Origin: Gadus chalcogrammus
Taxonomy: Eukaryota > Chordata > Actinopteri > Gadiformes > Gadidae
Assembly: GCF_026213295.1 (NCBI RefSeq)
Contig: NC_079419.1
Coordinates: forward strand, 9,276,791 to 9,340,790
DNA length: 64,000 nucleotides
Reading direction: 5' to 3'
Shown here piece after piece: positions 14,104 to 27,900 of this stretch (its first letter is position 1; each line of letters opens with the position of its first letter). Made by a program: the position numbers and the translations under genes. The notes beneath the pieces were generated by a model. It was not told where the DNA came from, did no database searches, and saw nothing but the letters and a program-made list of their open reading frames with translations.

Positions 14104-17100
14104 ACTCTCTTTGGATTTATTTATGCCATTGTTACTGGCATGTTTGACAAATTGGACCAGGAGAAACAGAGTGTGAAACTGGGGATTTTCTTAACCAATA
14201 TTGTCATTAGCATTTCCTCTCCACCAATGTTACACAGTTTGTAAAGAACTAAAGTGTTTGTTGACGTAGCTGGTTCTCTGCGGCTTGGGGGGCTCTAAGC
14301 TAAAGGGTCATCCCCTGTTTGGATGTGGATGCTGTTTTCAGTTGGACTGGGGCAAACTGTTTGGCGGTGGGGGGCTCTTTCCTTTTGTGTACACACTGTT
14401 ATTTGGTCCTCTTTCCGCTTGGTCGCCGGCAAGGTGCAGATCCATTTTCCAAGGGAACTGGAAGTTCTCTGCCTTTATTGTCTCTCCGTAAGCCTTGTTT
14501 CATGTGTGGCTCTGGCCAGGTGGCCCATCACACATGATTGAATGCGACTCCGATCCAGATTATGTTTTTATTTCCAGACTCGTATGATATTGAGCCGGAA
14601 CCTTGTTGAGAATCGATATGCTGAGCACCGATTCTACTGTAAAACCATCTACATGGATTCTGCCCATAGACCTGTGAGAAGTAGAACAATCTAGAAGACC
14701 CCATGATGTTCTGCTGTTCCTTGAAATCTATACTCTAGTGCCATACAAAAATTGTTTGCACACATTGTGGAAATCTATGATACCAGTTAGTACCAAAAAC
14801 ACAGCTAATATCCTTTGCTATTTGTTTATTTTATGATGTTTGTTACCTTTTCATGGTTAACAAAAGAAAGAAACAAATAGGCCTACATCTAGCTTGCTTG
14901 TGGGCTATGCATCTATTGGCAAAAAGCTGACTTTATATGGCACAGACATTACCCTGCAATAATAAAATAGAAATATACATACATAAATGTTCATAACAGG
15001 ATACATAGCACTTTCACCTTAATGCGGGCCATACGACATTAAAGCACAAGACCCTGATGGGGACTAGAAAATAAATGATCTAATGTTTTAGTTTTAGCCC
15101 GGAGTCAGACAATAACACAATTGAATAGCCCCCTATGGTGCCAACATCTTTTATCTTTTCTACAAATAAGAAGCGATTTTAATCACGTGGCACCTTGCCA
15201 CTTTTACACTCAGACACCAAATCATTTCCAGGCTATGCCGAACGCAGCCAGGTGGAAAGCCGAACCGACCGCACCTTGCTTTGCCATTCACTCTAGCCAC
15301 CGACAGATATTATTAGTCTGAATTGAAAGCAGCCTAATTCTCCTCTCCCTCCCCTCTGGAGGGAAGAGAGAGAGCGAGGCCGACAGCCTGTGTGGATAAA
15401 GAGCGGAATGATGATGGGAACAACAATGAGAGGAGAGCCATTGTTAACCAGCCTTGTTGCTGACAACCCAGTCAGAATGCACATAAGCTAGCGCTCTGCA
15501 AGCTAAACACTAGCCTTGCCCCGTGCTCTGCCTCCCTCATACATTTACATGAGCACCAGCAGGTGGTTGTCCTCAGTGCCTCCAATAAGATTAGATGTGA
15601 TGCTCAACATGTGGATGCTTTCCAAGTCTCTCTGGCTACGAGGGGGCAATCGCTCCCCTTGTCTCTTCTAAACGGTGTGATTGGTGCCGGTGGTCTGCAC
15701 CTGCCTGAGTGGTTCGGTCCTGTCTGGGATTCAAAATGGACCTTGCAGCGGTGGAATAATAGCATAATGTTTGAGGTTTACCTTAGAGGATACTTATATC
15801 CTCAAAGGGCCATACTAGATTTGTATTTTACCTCTTAGGAAAAGGATTTTAGGATCATCGTGTCTAAATTGAATTTCCATGTTCATCTTAATTGCAACCT
15901 GGCAGGTGAAAGAAATGGTGATGGGTTTGAGGTAATTTGCAGGATGTTCTTGACAAGCGCAGCAGGAAAGGGAACTTTGTGCCAAGTTCTGCCATACGTA
16001 GCTTGAAAATCAGCTGTCAAAACTCTGCATATCTTTGAGGAGACTGGCTGTCATCCCTGATCTAGCCATGCATAAGGACACATTTGATCAGAGACCGTGT
16101 TTTACCTCCGCTGTAAAGCACATTTATCTTGATTTCTGAAATGAAATGCCCACAGAAATGCCGTGCTGGTTTAACCCTGGTAATAATTAGTCCTCTTCGT
16201 ACTATGGGAACCATATTGTGAGCCAAAATATTCACAGGATTATATTTTCTGCATTGTCAGCCAGCAACACCTTTTCCAAAACATAGTATTCCTCCACTGT
16301 TATGATCTTACGCTTTCACACTGGATGCAGTTAGTCGGCTTTGATTTGCAAAACATTGCTGACAAGCGCAAGGATCAGCCAGGCAGATTATCGGTGGAAA
16401 TCTCCACTCCAAACTTCTTTATTTCCCCAGAATCAATGTGTGGAACAGCAAGACGTGATTGATAATGATATTGAGATTGATTGTCTAAATCCCCTCCCGG
16501 TTCAAAGTCCCCCTAACAGACAGTATATATATACATGCAATTCAGTGCTGAGATAGGACTTGGCAGGAGCTGCCAATAGATAAGTGAAATAGGGCCAGAG
16601 TGAAAAGGCCTATCAGTCCCTAAGGGGCTTAGCCTCAGGATTCTAAAGCTCCCCAACTAACCGTGCAAGAATGAGATAGTCGACATTGGTTTTAAATTAC
16701 CCGAGATTGCCTTGTGGTTTTGGTCGACGGGGGACGCCTGCAGACAAGATGTTTGTTGAAACAAGTGCAGCCATTGAGGCAGATTGGGGTGAAGAGCCGA
16801 CCTGTGATTTCCCAGACAGAAAGATCAGGTTTGAAGGCTGGTAATTGCTGAATTGGCAAAGAGGCTTCGGAGGTCTTGCAGTAATAATATCTTACAGGAG
16901 GAGAGAAAAAATATGAAGATGAGAAGGGTGAGGCTGAAGGAGACTGGGGGTCTTCCAGGGAGAATACAGATCTAATGGTGTGTTATTTCATTCAAATAAT
17001 AGCACACACCGTGCTAATAGCGCTACATTATCCTATTTTTCCCCTTTGCCTAACCACTTGTCCTTTCTTGTCCTGCTATGCCCCCTTAAAATGAGTCTAC

Positions 17101-19640
17101 ACAGGTAAGTCTTAACTGCTATCTAATTTGGCAATAATTGCTATCGTATGTCATAATTAGGCAATCATTAGTATCCTATTTGATCCACTGTTTCAAGCAC
17201 TATGTCATTGTCAGCCATTTCCCTTGGAGACCGTCAATAACCTTTCACATTTTCTGTGGAAACAATACAAACTGATCAAAGGACTATCAAATGTTAATAG
17301 TTAAATGGTCTATGTAGCCATTATCATAATCATTTGTAGTTGGCCTTCCTTTTCACACTTGAAATGGATTTTTGATTGATATATAAAAAAATATCGAGGA
17401 TATAAAACAATGCTGGAGGAGTAATGGTAATGACAACTCTTATCATGGACACAAAATCGTGATTTCATGATTTAAAGATATATATTTACTTTGCTCTACT
17501 GCGACCCCATTCTTCTATATTAAAAGTCTGTGCAGCGCTCAATCACTAAACTTTCCCATAAATGGCTTTTAATACCTAAAGTTTACTTTTGTTACAGGTG
17601 CAATAACAAAAGGCCTTTTAAGTCAGACTTGAAAATCTTTATGAGAAATTGGCAACGGCATTGAGGGGGTTGAAATATTGATTCTGGCCTCTGGCTGAGG
17701 CCAGTAAAAAGATGGATGGATTTCTTTGAAATGCACTCGGCGTGAGAATATAAAGACCGCTGTGTATTCGCACTCAGGAATAAATTGTTTAATGACATAT
17801 CTGGGGTCACCTTTTTCTCGGTTTCCCTTTAAGGGAGGCGATGTTTACAGTGTGATGCATTCCTCTCCCCAAACCGCCTGATTCCTCTCCACCTCATAGG
17901 GGCTTTGGCACAAAGTTAAAACGCTCTCCTTCAGAGAGTTGGCAACCTCTCGCGGGGACATCAATTTCAGTAGCTGTCGCGGCTGATTATGTTTGGGTAG
18001 TGCCACACGCTGACACCAATTGAAACCTCCTAGGGTGCGTGCACTGTTATGATGATATTGATTGATTTGTTCATTTGCATGCACGCGCCACATTTCTCTT
18101 GAGGAGACCCAGTTGGAGAGACACACATTTCTGTGGAAGGCATTTAATATATAATCAGTCATCCTTTCTTTTTTTGTTTTTGTTTTAATTTGTAAGTCGT
18201 TTTTTTCCTTTCATGTACTTTGTGCTTTCCATTTTTGTTGAACCATTAGATTGCATCATTGGATTTCAGGTCAATAGCAATTTTAAATCTTTCTGAGGGT
18301 TTTGATATGCTGCTATATTAAGACAAACAGGCTTTAATAGGGGGTTTTAATGACTGACTGCTTAACACAGTTGTGTAGTATACACAGTATACTTCTGAAA
18401 ATAACCTATAACTAAGATGGATGATGTCTCTCAGATGATTACAGTGTTTATTGTGATGCGCTGCATAGTTGACAATCTCTAAATATGGCGCAATCCTCTG
18501 GAAAAGTTTCTTCATATGGGTATTGGCTTTGCCATGGAAAACATTGTAATGTATTTTAATTAATTTGAGTCATTCTCAATATTCAACATTTGCTAAGCAC
18601 TATAGCATTGGTTTACAAATTGCTTTTCTTCTGACCACAAAGACTACTTTACCCTTATGTCTCTCTCTGAAAAGAGAGAGACACATTATCGGCTAGAAAC
18701 ATATCTATTATTTACTTGTAATGTAATTGTGCAATCTACTCAGATTATGAATCATGGCTTTTCCGGTTAATATCCCAACAAATTTTTAGTCAAACATGGG
18801 GGGAAATGACCCAATGGAAAACACACGTTATTAATTGCTGAAGTATCGCTTGTAAATAAACTGATACACTCATATGACTTTGGTTGACACTAACCATTCA
18901 TAGGGCTCTAAATCAAGTGTACATACTACCAACATTCCAACTATATAAGAGGTGGAGAGAACCAATTCAAAGAGACAATCATGACCGGGAACCAACATGG
19001 GGAGGTATTGTGGGGGAGCAGGTACTATAGGGGTACAGCAATTTAAGTGTGTGATTGGAGCATGCAATATGCAAAATTGTGTGTGCAAAATGAAACACAT
19101 ATTATTGAAGTATGACAGCTCCATGGTGGCCCCCTATATGGTCCTTCACGAATCTGTCCAGGGGTGGTACTTGACACTGAACACTATTTTAATTTGACAA
19201 ATGTAAATCTGTATTTGCATCCTTCCTTTGATCAGGGTGTCTTACTGGGCTCCTGTCTGCCGCAGTTTTGTGTGTATTAGTAGCGATCATTGCCGAACCA
19301 GGCGTCAGTGGATTGCGGCTAATATTCCTTGTGTTGAAATCCGCCGAGCGCAAAGGGAATAATTTATAGCCAGGGAATAGAAGATTGTCGTGTGGCGTGT
19401 GAAGTCTGGATTCCTATGAAGCTTCAAACTGACACGTCTCTCCTGTCTCCCTCTTCCGAGTCATTATTAAACACGGGCTTGACATTTGAAAAATGAAACC
19501 CTTCAAAATTAAACAGAAAAGCGGGCGCATGTTCTTTGGGGAGTGGGTTATTTTACTTCAATGCAAATTCTCCAATCGCCCGCTGTCTCTGGATACATTG
19601 CTCTTGATGGCAATGTTAGGCCAATATATATATGAAGTTG

Positions 19641-19760
19641 AATCAAATCTAGATTAGATTTGATTAAACTTTGTCATTGTGCAGAGTACAAGTAGTGTGC
19701 AGAGACCACGAAATGTAGTTATAGATCTAAACAGAAATGCAAAGGCAAAAAAAATTAAGG
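19641..19760. repeat. Probable fragment of a dispersed fish repeat with a small palindrome (copy 1)
   Basis: A perfect 10-base inverted repeat (aatcaaatct / agatttgatt, 5-base loop, 19641-19665) is followed by aactttgtcattgtgcagag and an acgaaatg...ctaaacagaaatgcaaa tract. The wording resembles a common teleost interspersed repeat that I recall but cannot name with certainty. It recurs near 37044-37165 in copy 2. Confidence 0.45.
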
Positions 19761-22010
19761 TGCATATATATATATATATATGTATATGTATAATTTTTTT
19801 TATAACTATGTGATAGGGTTTTTATTTCTCAAGGCTAGCCATGTTTGGAATCGAGGCCTGTTGAAAAGACGTGGAAGGGCTGTTCATTGGTTGGGTTCAT
19901 CTCTGTAAATATTGACTGTACTGAACCAGTCTACCAGGTGCGAGAGACAAAGTAATATCTAAGGTCTAAAAAGCTCAGGCACACGCACCAATGCGTGCTC
20001 AAAAACACACGCACACACATGTCATGCGCACATTCACAAACACACAAGCACACAAGATGATATTGATACGATATTCAAGCGAAATATTCTATATATAGCG
20101 TATCCATTTGTCACATTGTAATTCAATATTTTTATATATAGATGCACTATTTCATATCTCCAGAGATGGTGGCTAGAGCACAGATGTTTTTTCAGTCGTT
20201 CCCTGCTTTACATTCTGTTAGTTCCACACATTCCTGTTGGGTCCATGCCAAGTAATGCCCAGTACAGCCACTGGTTCCTTCCTGTTTGCGGTCTGCAGCA
20301 ACAGGTGTGGCCTACTTGACACTCAATCTTAAGGCTCTCGTTGTCGAGTTATTTCATATTCTGTTGGTACCGGCTAGATTTTCTCCAAATGGCACGTTTT
20401 TTTCTTTTTTACCGCAGACCTGTTAGCAAATTCCAAGTTAAAATATATCCCAGTAAAAGTATAAATAAATAACATTACGACGGCGGTAATGGAAATCCAA
20501 ATGTAAACAAACTAAAATGATCCAATTAGACATCGTAATCATAGGTAACGTGTTATGTGACACGAAAAAAACAACAATGTTGTTATCGCAATGTTATTGT
20601 CATTTGTGAATGGTGTCTAAAAAAGAGGCCTTGTGTCACCTTACAGAAATAAAGACCCTGTTGTTCAAGTGTGTGGGAGGAAATGCTGCAATTTACTATC
20701 AATTGCTGCTTCCGCGGTGGCGGCGGCACCAGGCACACCGGGAACACATAGCCATGCACGGCAGACGGTATGGAGGGGAGATTGGAGGAGGATAACAAGA
20801 TGATGTCGTGGGTGATTGACTCTCCGTCTCAGAGATTGCCATTCCATGCAGTCGCCTACGCTTGACATTCCCAACCGGCCACAGCCCCGCGCTCTCAGCC
20901 ATGGCCCTACAAGCTACAAGCCCATGGATTTTTTTCAGTCTTTCCAGACAAGATCTTAACAACCCCCCCAACCTTTTACCAGTATAATGATATATTGGCA
21001 ATCTTCCCTCCCCTCTCTACACGCACCCACTCAAAAAACAGACAAAGCAGCAAATATATCATTAGTGGCTGCCCTATAGAGCTGGATATTAATTATACCG
21101 TGTTCTCTCCATTTGGCCACTCATTTGCACATGTACTGTAAATGTCACCGCGGAGATAAATGGAAAAACAAAGAGCGGTGCTCCTAGCCTTTACCCGTTG
21201 AGAATGTCACAAGGAGCTTGTAAGAGATGAGATATTGGTTTTTGGCCGGGCGTAGATTCTGGCTCAACGACCGCTCCTCTCTGGGCAATAAAACGCGCAT
21301 GTGACACACGCTCTCGCGGCGCTCTAAAGAAAACAAACGGCAAACAAGCCGCGGCAATAAACAGCGGCCTATAATCCTGCGATCCCGAACAACATCAAGC
21401 CGTATACACGGCGTTAAGTCACCTGTCGGGCTCTGAGGCGGAGGCGGACCGCGCTATAGGAGGGGGACCCCCGGAGGTGGTGCAATATGGATGGACCGTC
21501 TTCCTGTCCAATATTGTGGCTCAGATTTATGGATGGGAGCGAAAGGCGTTTAGATTGGCTGGGTTGGTGTCTGTGTGGTTGTGGCCGTGTGGAAGGAGGG
21601 GGTTGGTTGCCGTCGGTGTCTCGTCGTTGCTACTTTCCGATCACACGGTTGTTTGTTTCAAGTGATCGCATGACGAGCCCCGCCGAAGCTCTTTGGGGGG
21701 AGATTAGAGGGAACAAGGAGGACTAAAGTCCATAAACAGCAGAAAGTTATGCGGGAACCAAAATAAATCAATTTCCTCTAGATGGTGGCGCGGCTTGTGA
21801 ACATAATGTCTAACGATGATGGAGTTCGGCCACTTCATACTTGTCATAGTGGAATTGGACTGCCGTGTTGCTAATGATGGTAATGTATGTTGTGCCTCGC
21901 CCGCTACAGTAATCCGTCAGTCTGTCTCACTTAAATGCATCTCATTGTCTGGAGTATTGCATTACGAACAGGGCTGGTGAAAGAAAAGGGGAAGGTTGGT
22001 GGAGGGGTGG

Positions 22011-22043
22011 AGGGGGCGGGCGGGCGGGCGGGCGGGGGGGGGG
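22011..22043 (+). repeat. GGGC tract with G-quadruplex potential, copy 1
   Basis: Six consecutive G runs (5, 3, 3, 3, 3 and 10 bases) are separated by single C bases, about 90 bases before the exon 2 acceptor. The spacing meets the usual G-quadruplex pattern. Copy 2 at 39412-39445 has seven runs. Confidence 0.85.
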
Positions 22044-22133
22044 AATGTAATTTATGTGCTCATTCATTTGGGCGGCAAGTTAATGGAAAAGCCATATAAC
22101 AGTATCAATTTCTCCCCCCTTTTTTTGTCACAG

Positions 22134-22256
22134 GTGACTGTAACTTTGAGAAGCCACTGGCAGGCTGCGGCTACAGCCAAGGCCGGGAGGATGACCTTGA
22201 CTGGGAGCAGGTCATCGCCCGAGAGAAGCCCTCCCCGGATCCCTGGACGCCCTCCG
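22134..22256 (+). CDS. ptprm: ptprm-like exon 2 (start of MAM domain), copy 1
   Basis: A 123-nt exon lies between a pyrimidine-rich tract ending in cag and a gtaaag donor. It begins with two bases completing a Gly codon and ends with one base of the next Gly codon (phase 1-1). The product starts GDCNFEKPLAGCGYSQ, continues with DDLDWEQV and ends KPSPDPWTPSG. The two cysteines form the first disulfide pair typical of RPTP MAM domains, which in PTP-mu is the short N-terminal loop. It is the membrane-distal end of the mature ectodomain, directly after the signal peptide in this family. The same exon recurs at 39536-39658 with one silent difference (Ser TCC here, TCA there). This copy sits on the contig end left of the N gap and is probably the same genomic locus counted twice. 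Confidence 0.88.
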
Positions 22257-24749
22257 GTAAAGTAGGGGACACCGTCGGTGGGGAGAAAGCATCATTGTTA
22301 TATAGTATGGCCATGTTCACACCTTAGGCGAAGCATAGAAAGAGGAGTGCCACGCTAACAAAAGCCTGTCTCACAGAAAAACGTTGCTTGTTCTCGACTG
22401 CATTATTTTCTTAATAAGGGACGGCTGTCGTAAACCGAAGGCATTCAGGCCATTGAGAGTCGAAAAATCTATTAAAATCCCTGTTCACATCACACAGACT
22501 GTGCTACGCACACGCATCACGCAAGGAATTACTTATTAATAGAAGTTCAATATTTATTCTTCTTATGAATCTTAAAAACTATTAGTATCTGCCTCACGGA
22601 GAAAGGAACATTGGCACATTCTCCCTCCATCTGTCCCAGCTCTATTCCCTCTTTTATCATTGATGAAGGTTGTTGATGGTGCCTGGTCGCACATCAATAT
22701 CCAGCTACCCCACTCCTTTGTGACAACAATGCAAATAGAGACAAAAGCACCGGGAATCCATTTGATATTAAAAATACTCAAAATCCATTTCAATTAAAGA
22801 ATCCTCTCCTTCGTCAGCCCCCGACGCAGAAAGATTCATCAGAATGCCTTCCCCCGCACGTTGTCTCCGCCTCGCGCAATTTGTCTCTTTAATGTTTCAT
22901 TGATCGCTCCTCGTACACTTTGAAACGGGGAGTCACAACCACCACCAGGGCAGGAGACACAGAAGGCATCAGACTAATGGAACCGGCGCTTTTGTTTTTT
23001 TCATGCTCCATCCAACAAAGGTGTGTGGTAACTAATGGATATTGTTTTCCCCCCCCTCCTCTGACGCCTAATCTCACAAAGGCTGCGTGGCAGATAGATT
23101 GCGCCTGGCCTCCTCGGTGACAGGGGGTGAATTAATTAGCGGGCCCGTGCTAATTTCTACCAGTCCCCGTGCCCGGGAAGCTGCACGCATCGGTGTGTGT
23201 CAGGGGGGTCCGTGTGGAACCACCCAGGGGGACATTACCTGTGTCTGGAGTGCTAGAGGCAGGGGTGGGCGGTTGGGCTCCTACCTTTTTCCGTCGCAAA
23301 TGATTTATGTCGGCACACGCAGAGGTCGGACAAAGGTGGCGGCGGAGCCTCAACAGAGACTTAACCCTGAAATTAACAACACGCTAGCCGGCTAAATTTA
23401 ACATACCTGATTAAAGTCGCATGTCTGCTGAAGAGGCATCTCTGATTGTGCCTTCTAGCACGAGTACCCTCCAAAAACAGGCGCGCTTTTCACCCTCCGC
23501 ACTTTGAATTGTGGGTAATTAGCGGGTTGCGGCATTGCTCTCCCTCCTCTTCTCCGTGCCAGTGCACACCGCCTGCCATATAAAACAGTAATCTCCCCTC
23601 TTTGACCGCTGTGAAAGAGCCATGAAATGTAGTGGCACTCGATGGCTAAATTGTTTTGGGATGAGCGGCGGGGAGGTTGAATAGAAATGCATTTAGGTGA
23701 AAGCCACACCGCTTGAAAAAAAAGCTATCTCACCTGCTATTGCCATGTCCCTCTCAACCCATACTTATGAACGGCTTGCAAACAGCCTCAGCACGCTCCC
23801 ACAACCGATCGTTATTCCCCCCGGCCGCGGTGGAGAGGGAATGGAATTAGAAGTGGACAAGGCCGGCCGCATTACCAGCTCAAACACGTCCAAGGAAGAC
23901 ATTTTGTACAGCAGCTTCTTCAAATAAAGTTTGTTGACGGCAAAGGGAATGTATGATCAAGGTGAGGATTATTAAAACATCCCTTCACCCTGACTATGTT
24001 TTGTTATTTATGTTGTTGCTTCCGGCAGCACATATGGTCATAGTCATCACCAGCCTGAATGAGTTTGAACTAGATCGAGCATAAATAAGTGCTTAATATA
24101 TAATTTGTCCCTTTTGTTCACCGCTATTATAAGGTAATAAAAAGCTGGAAGATCTCTTATTTAGATTAATAAGACCTCAATTTTTATCAGTCCTATCGGC
24201 TGTAAACAAATGCCTGATAGTACTAATATCCCTTCTAATGCTCATTCCGATAACATTTAATGAAAACATCCATTACCCATTAAATGACATTGTACCAATC
24301 AACATAATAACAAATTAATTTGCCAAATGGAGCTCAGTTTGTGCAGCAAGGACTTAACATCCTTATATACAACATGTTGATATGCCTGGGCCACAAATCC
24401 CAGTAAGGACTTACTCTGCGTTTCAACTCATCCTCTCCCAGATCAGGACCAAAGTGGCCCTTATTCCACCCGAGGTGTAAATACATACCAAAAGGAAACC
24501 CAGAATAACACCCCCACCCTCCTGTCCACATGAAGGGGATGGATCCCACTACCACCACCAACACCCACCACCTCTTTCCCGTTGAGCACATAAAGGCGAA
24601 AACACGAGCTTCAGTGGGGGCCTGAAAGCCCGGGTTGTTTACTCGGATGCTTTCCCTACCTAATTGCTACGTCTGGACGCAGAGTGCCCTTGTTTATCCC
24701 TCAGCGCAGCTCTGATGCATGCTTTGGCTCCTTGAGGGTGGCTCAGCCC

Positions 24750-24853
24750 TGTGTGTGTGTGTGTGTGTGTGTGTTGTGTGGTGTGTGTGTGTGGTGTTTG
24801 TGTGTGTGTGTGTGTGTGTGGTGTGTGTGGCTGTGTGTGTGTGGTGTGTGTGT

Positions 24854-24915
<62 letters not shown>
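24750..24915 (+). repeat. (GT)n microsatellite, interrupted form (copy 1)
   Basis: A GT array with many local deletions and phase slips (gttgtgtggtg, ggtgtttg, ggctg). The same locus in copy 2 (42165-42326) is nearly pure with one ggctg interruption. Confidence 0.95.
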
Positions 24916-24917
<2 letters not shown>

Positions 24918-27900
24918 CTGTGTGCATGTGTGTGTGCTTGGCCACACCCCAGCATGTTTCCCCCTAGCCAAGCCAACCGGACTCAACCCCCAAGCAAACA
25001 CTGTCATTGCAAGCCTCATCTGTCCTGGGTCATCGTGGTAAAAAAAAAACATCGAAAATACAAACCCTCAGCCAAGATGAGTATCTGTCAGCCTTGGAGA
25101 CCTGAGTTGGACTCCGTTCCATGCCTCTATCAGGAAAAAAATATGTCAACCTTGGGCACAACTGTGCAACTGTTCATTTTCCGAGAGGGGAATGAAATTT
25201 GAGGGTCGGGCGGTTGATTGCTTTCTTGTTGGGGTAGAAGATCAACTGTTCAAGACTGAATTATTTTAATGATTTTTTCAACTTTGCATACATCCTTTAA
25301 CATCATTTTCGGAGAAGGACGGACAGGCCTGCTGTGGGAGGGGACTTCGAGGCTGTTTGAAGTAGAGTAGCGGTTCTGTGGATCTGACGGGTGCAGGGTG
25401 CGGTGGTACGTCCAGATGCCATTTAAAAGGACCTTGTTTTTTAGTGGGCCCCAGCTGGTACAGAGGTTGCCTCTTCCTGATGGTGCCATAGTGTCTGCCA
25501 GCAGTGGACTGCTGCTACCCAAACCTCTCCGGAGACTCGTTCCAGGGAGAAACGGCGAGAGGACCGGGAGAATAGAGTCCTCTAACGGAGATTAATTAGA
25601 GTTTTTGTGTTATGCTAAGTACAATAGAAAACACAGGCAACAGCAGAATGGCGCATTGTTTTTGCCTTAATGTGTGTCTCTAAATTGGTGGGGAGGAAGA
25701 GAGAGGAAAATTGCAATAGGTCGTCTGGCTGAAGCTGTCTCTCAGTGTGCCTGTCAATGTCCTTGGACCAGAAGAAAGGACCAGGCGGATGAGTCGTCAC
25801 AGGGCGGCAGTGATCATCTCAGTGTCTGATAGATTCTTGTCAACGATTACCACCGTCGCTACTTTTGGATATTGCTTCCCAGAGCAAGGCCAAAGTCAAT
25901 GTTTGAAGAGCACATTGTTCTCAGAAGTCACACATTTATACCTGGCCTGTTTTGACCATGACATCAGGAGGCAATGTACAGGTCTAGACCTCGCTCTCCC
26001 TGGGATGGTTACTCTGGCTGGTATCTGCCTTTACTACAAAGGGAAGCCATAACCATGTCAAATGGTAGCACAGAAAACTACAGCTAACTGAAGGGCATCG
26101 CAAATGTAATCAGAATTTAAAATCACATCAGCTAAAGATGCAATTTTCCGTCGATGGGAGCCAGACAAGAGGGCGCCCAGGGTGTGAAAATAAGCTAATT
26201 GCTTTGAATCCGACCCCAACTTCATGTGAAAACCCAGAGCCCTCAGATGTTGCATCATTGTGAGGTTAAGGAGAAGCACCACGATATTATTATAGTGTCA
26301 CTAAGGGGAGTCATTTCGTACATTTGTGAATAAACTCCACTGTTCAACGTTTTTCCAGAATTACAGATTCCAGAATTCGGTGTGTCTGCGAAGCTCGGGA
26401 CAAAGGCTGAGGCGGGACTACCAAATGGGATTGCACACGCTACTTTTAACAGGATTATGATGGCACACCAAACGGTCATGTTGGAGGACACATTTGCATA
26501 TTGCATCGTGTCTCAGCACACGTGTGATAACGGCAAACGCATCCACGTCGGCCAGGTGACTCTGGAGACATGGCTAACCCTCGGGGTGGTCCAGCGGTTG
26601 GGTCATCAGCAGGAGAGCCTCATTTCTGGGGGACGTATTGAGATTACATAATTAACATCAAACGGAAGACATTGATTGACACTCAGCAAAAGGGGTCGTT
26701 GTCACGGCCCACAACAGCATCACCGGTTGCCACGTCAACCCTTTTGAATATAAATGCGGATAGGATGATGGATGGTTTTCGGGGTGAATTTCGTTCAACC
26801 CCGGGGAAAAGGCGCCACCAGCCATACCGTCAAGCACCGAACTTATTCAGTGTTATTTTTAAGGCTTCTATCATGTGTTCAGAGAACACAGGGAAATGTC
26901 TAGAAAATTGAGCAGAAGCCCCGGCTACCCACATTAACCTTACCCCCTCACAGCGAGATCTTTTTAGATTGGTGGCTGAAAGGGAGAATAGCGCTGTCTT
27001 CATTGACATTTCCAAAGCGGCTGGTGAGCTTTGCTGCGGTTGTGACCTCTGTGAATTTTATTAGCAAATGAGACCTGGAGGGTCTGGATTTAAAGAGCGC
27101 CCCTCCATTTTGATTCCCCCCCCAACATAACGATTTTCTCCAGAGTTCAGGACTCCGAATGCAGGCGAAATAATGAGCACTAGTCATTATTGCAAATTAT
27201 ATCCTCCACTTGTACCCATCACTCAACCCATAATGAATCTAAATACCTCCATCCAATGCATCCGATAGACTTTTATGATTGGGAAGAAAGTTCGCAATTG
27301 GAGTGAACTAAATTACAAGGGGATTCCATAGCCATTTTACAGCCATTTTAGCCTTATTTTCTTTCACACAATATTGAATCTGATTAATAAAATGCAATCT
27401 ACTGCTTCTCTCAATCTTCCATCTTCAGTCTTTGCTATAGCAATGCCATTTTCTTCCTGTAGCAGCAGACAGTAGTGTCATTGCATGCTTATATAGGATT
27501 AAATTAACCATTTCATCTCATCATTAATCATAGAACATGTGGTATCAGACCGAAAATATAGTATAGTATAAAAATATACTAGCCTATACACAAGCAAGCA
27601 CAGACAAAACAAAAAAAACAACAAAATGTGGATTATAATGGCAATAACATGACAAATAAGATTAGATATTTCTTCGGAAGGTTTGCAATGAATTACTTAT
27701 TACTTATTATATATAGCTCGCTAAAGCAATCTGTGTACAGCTATATTTGCAATACTCAGCCGGTGGTTTATATAACAGTGGTCAACCAATCTCGAGGCAA
27801 ATTTTGGGTCATGCACCTGTATCCCATGATCTGATTCAATGTGGATCAATGCAATAATGAAAAATGAACAATTTATAGCTGGTTATTTAAATCCTGTGAC

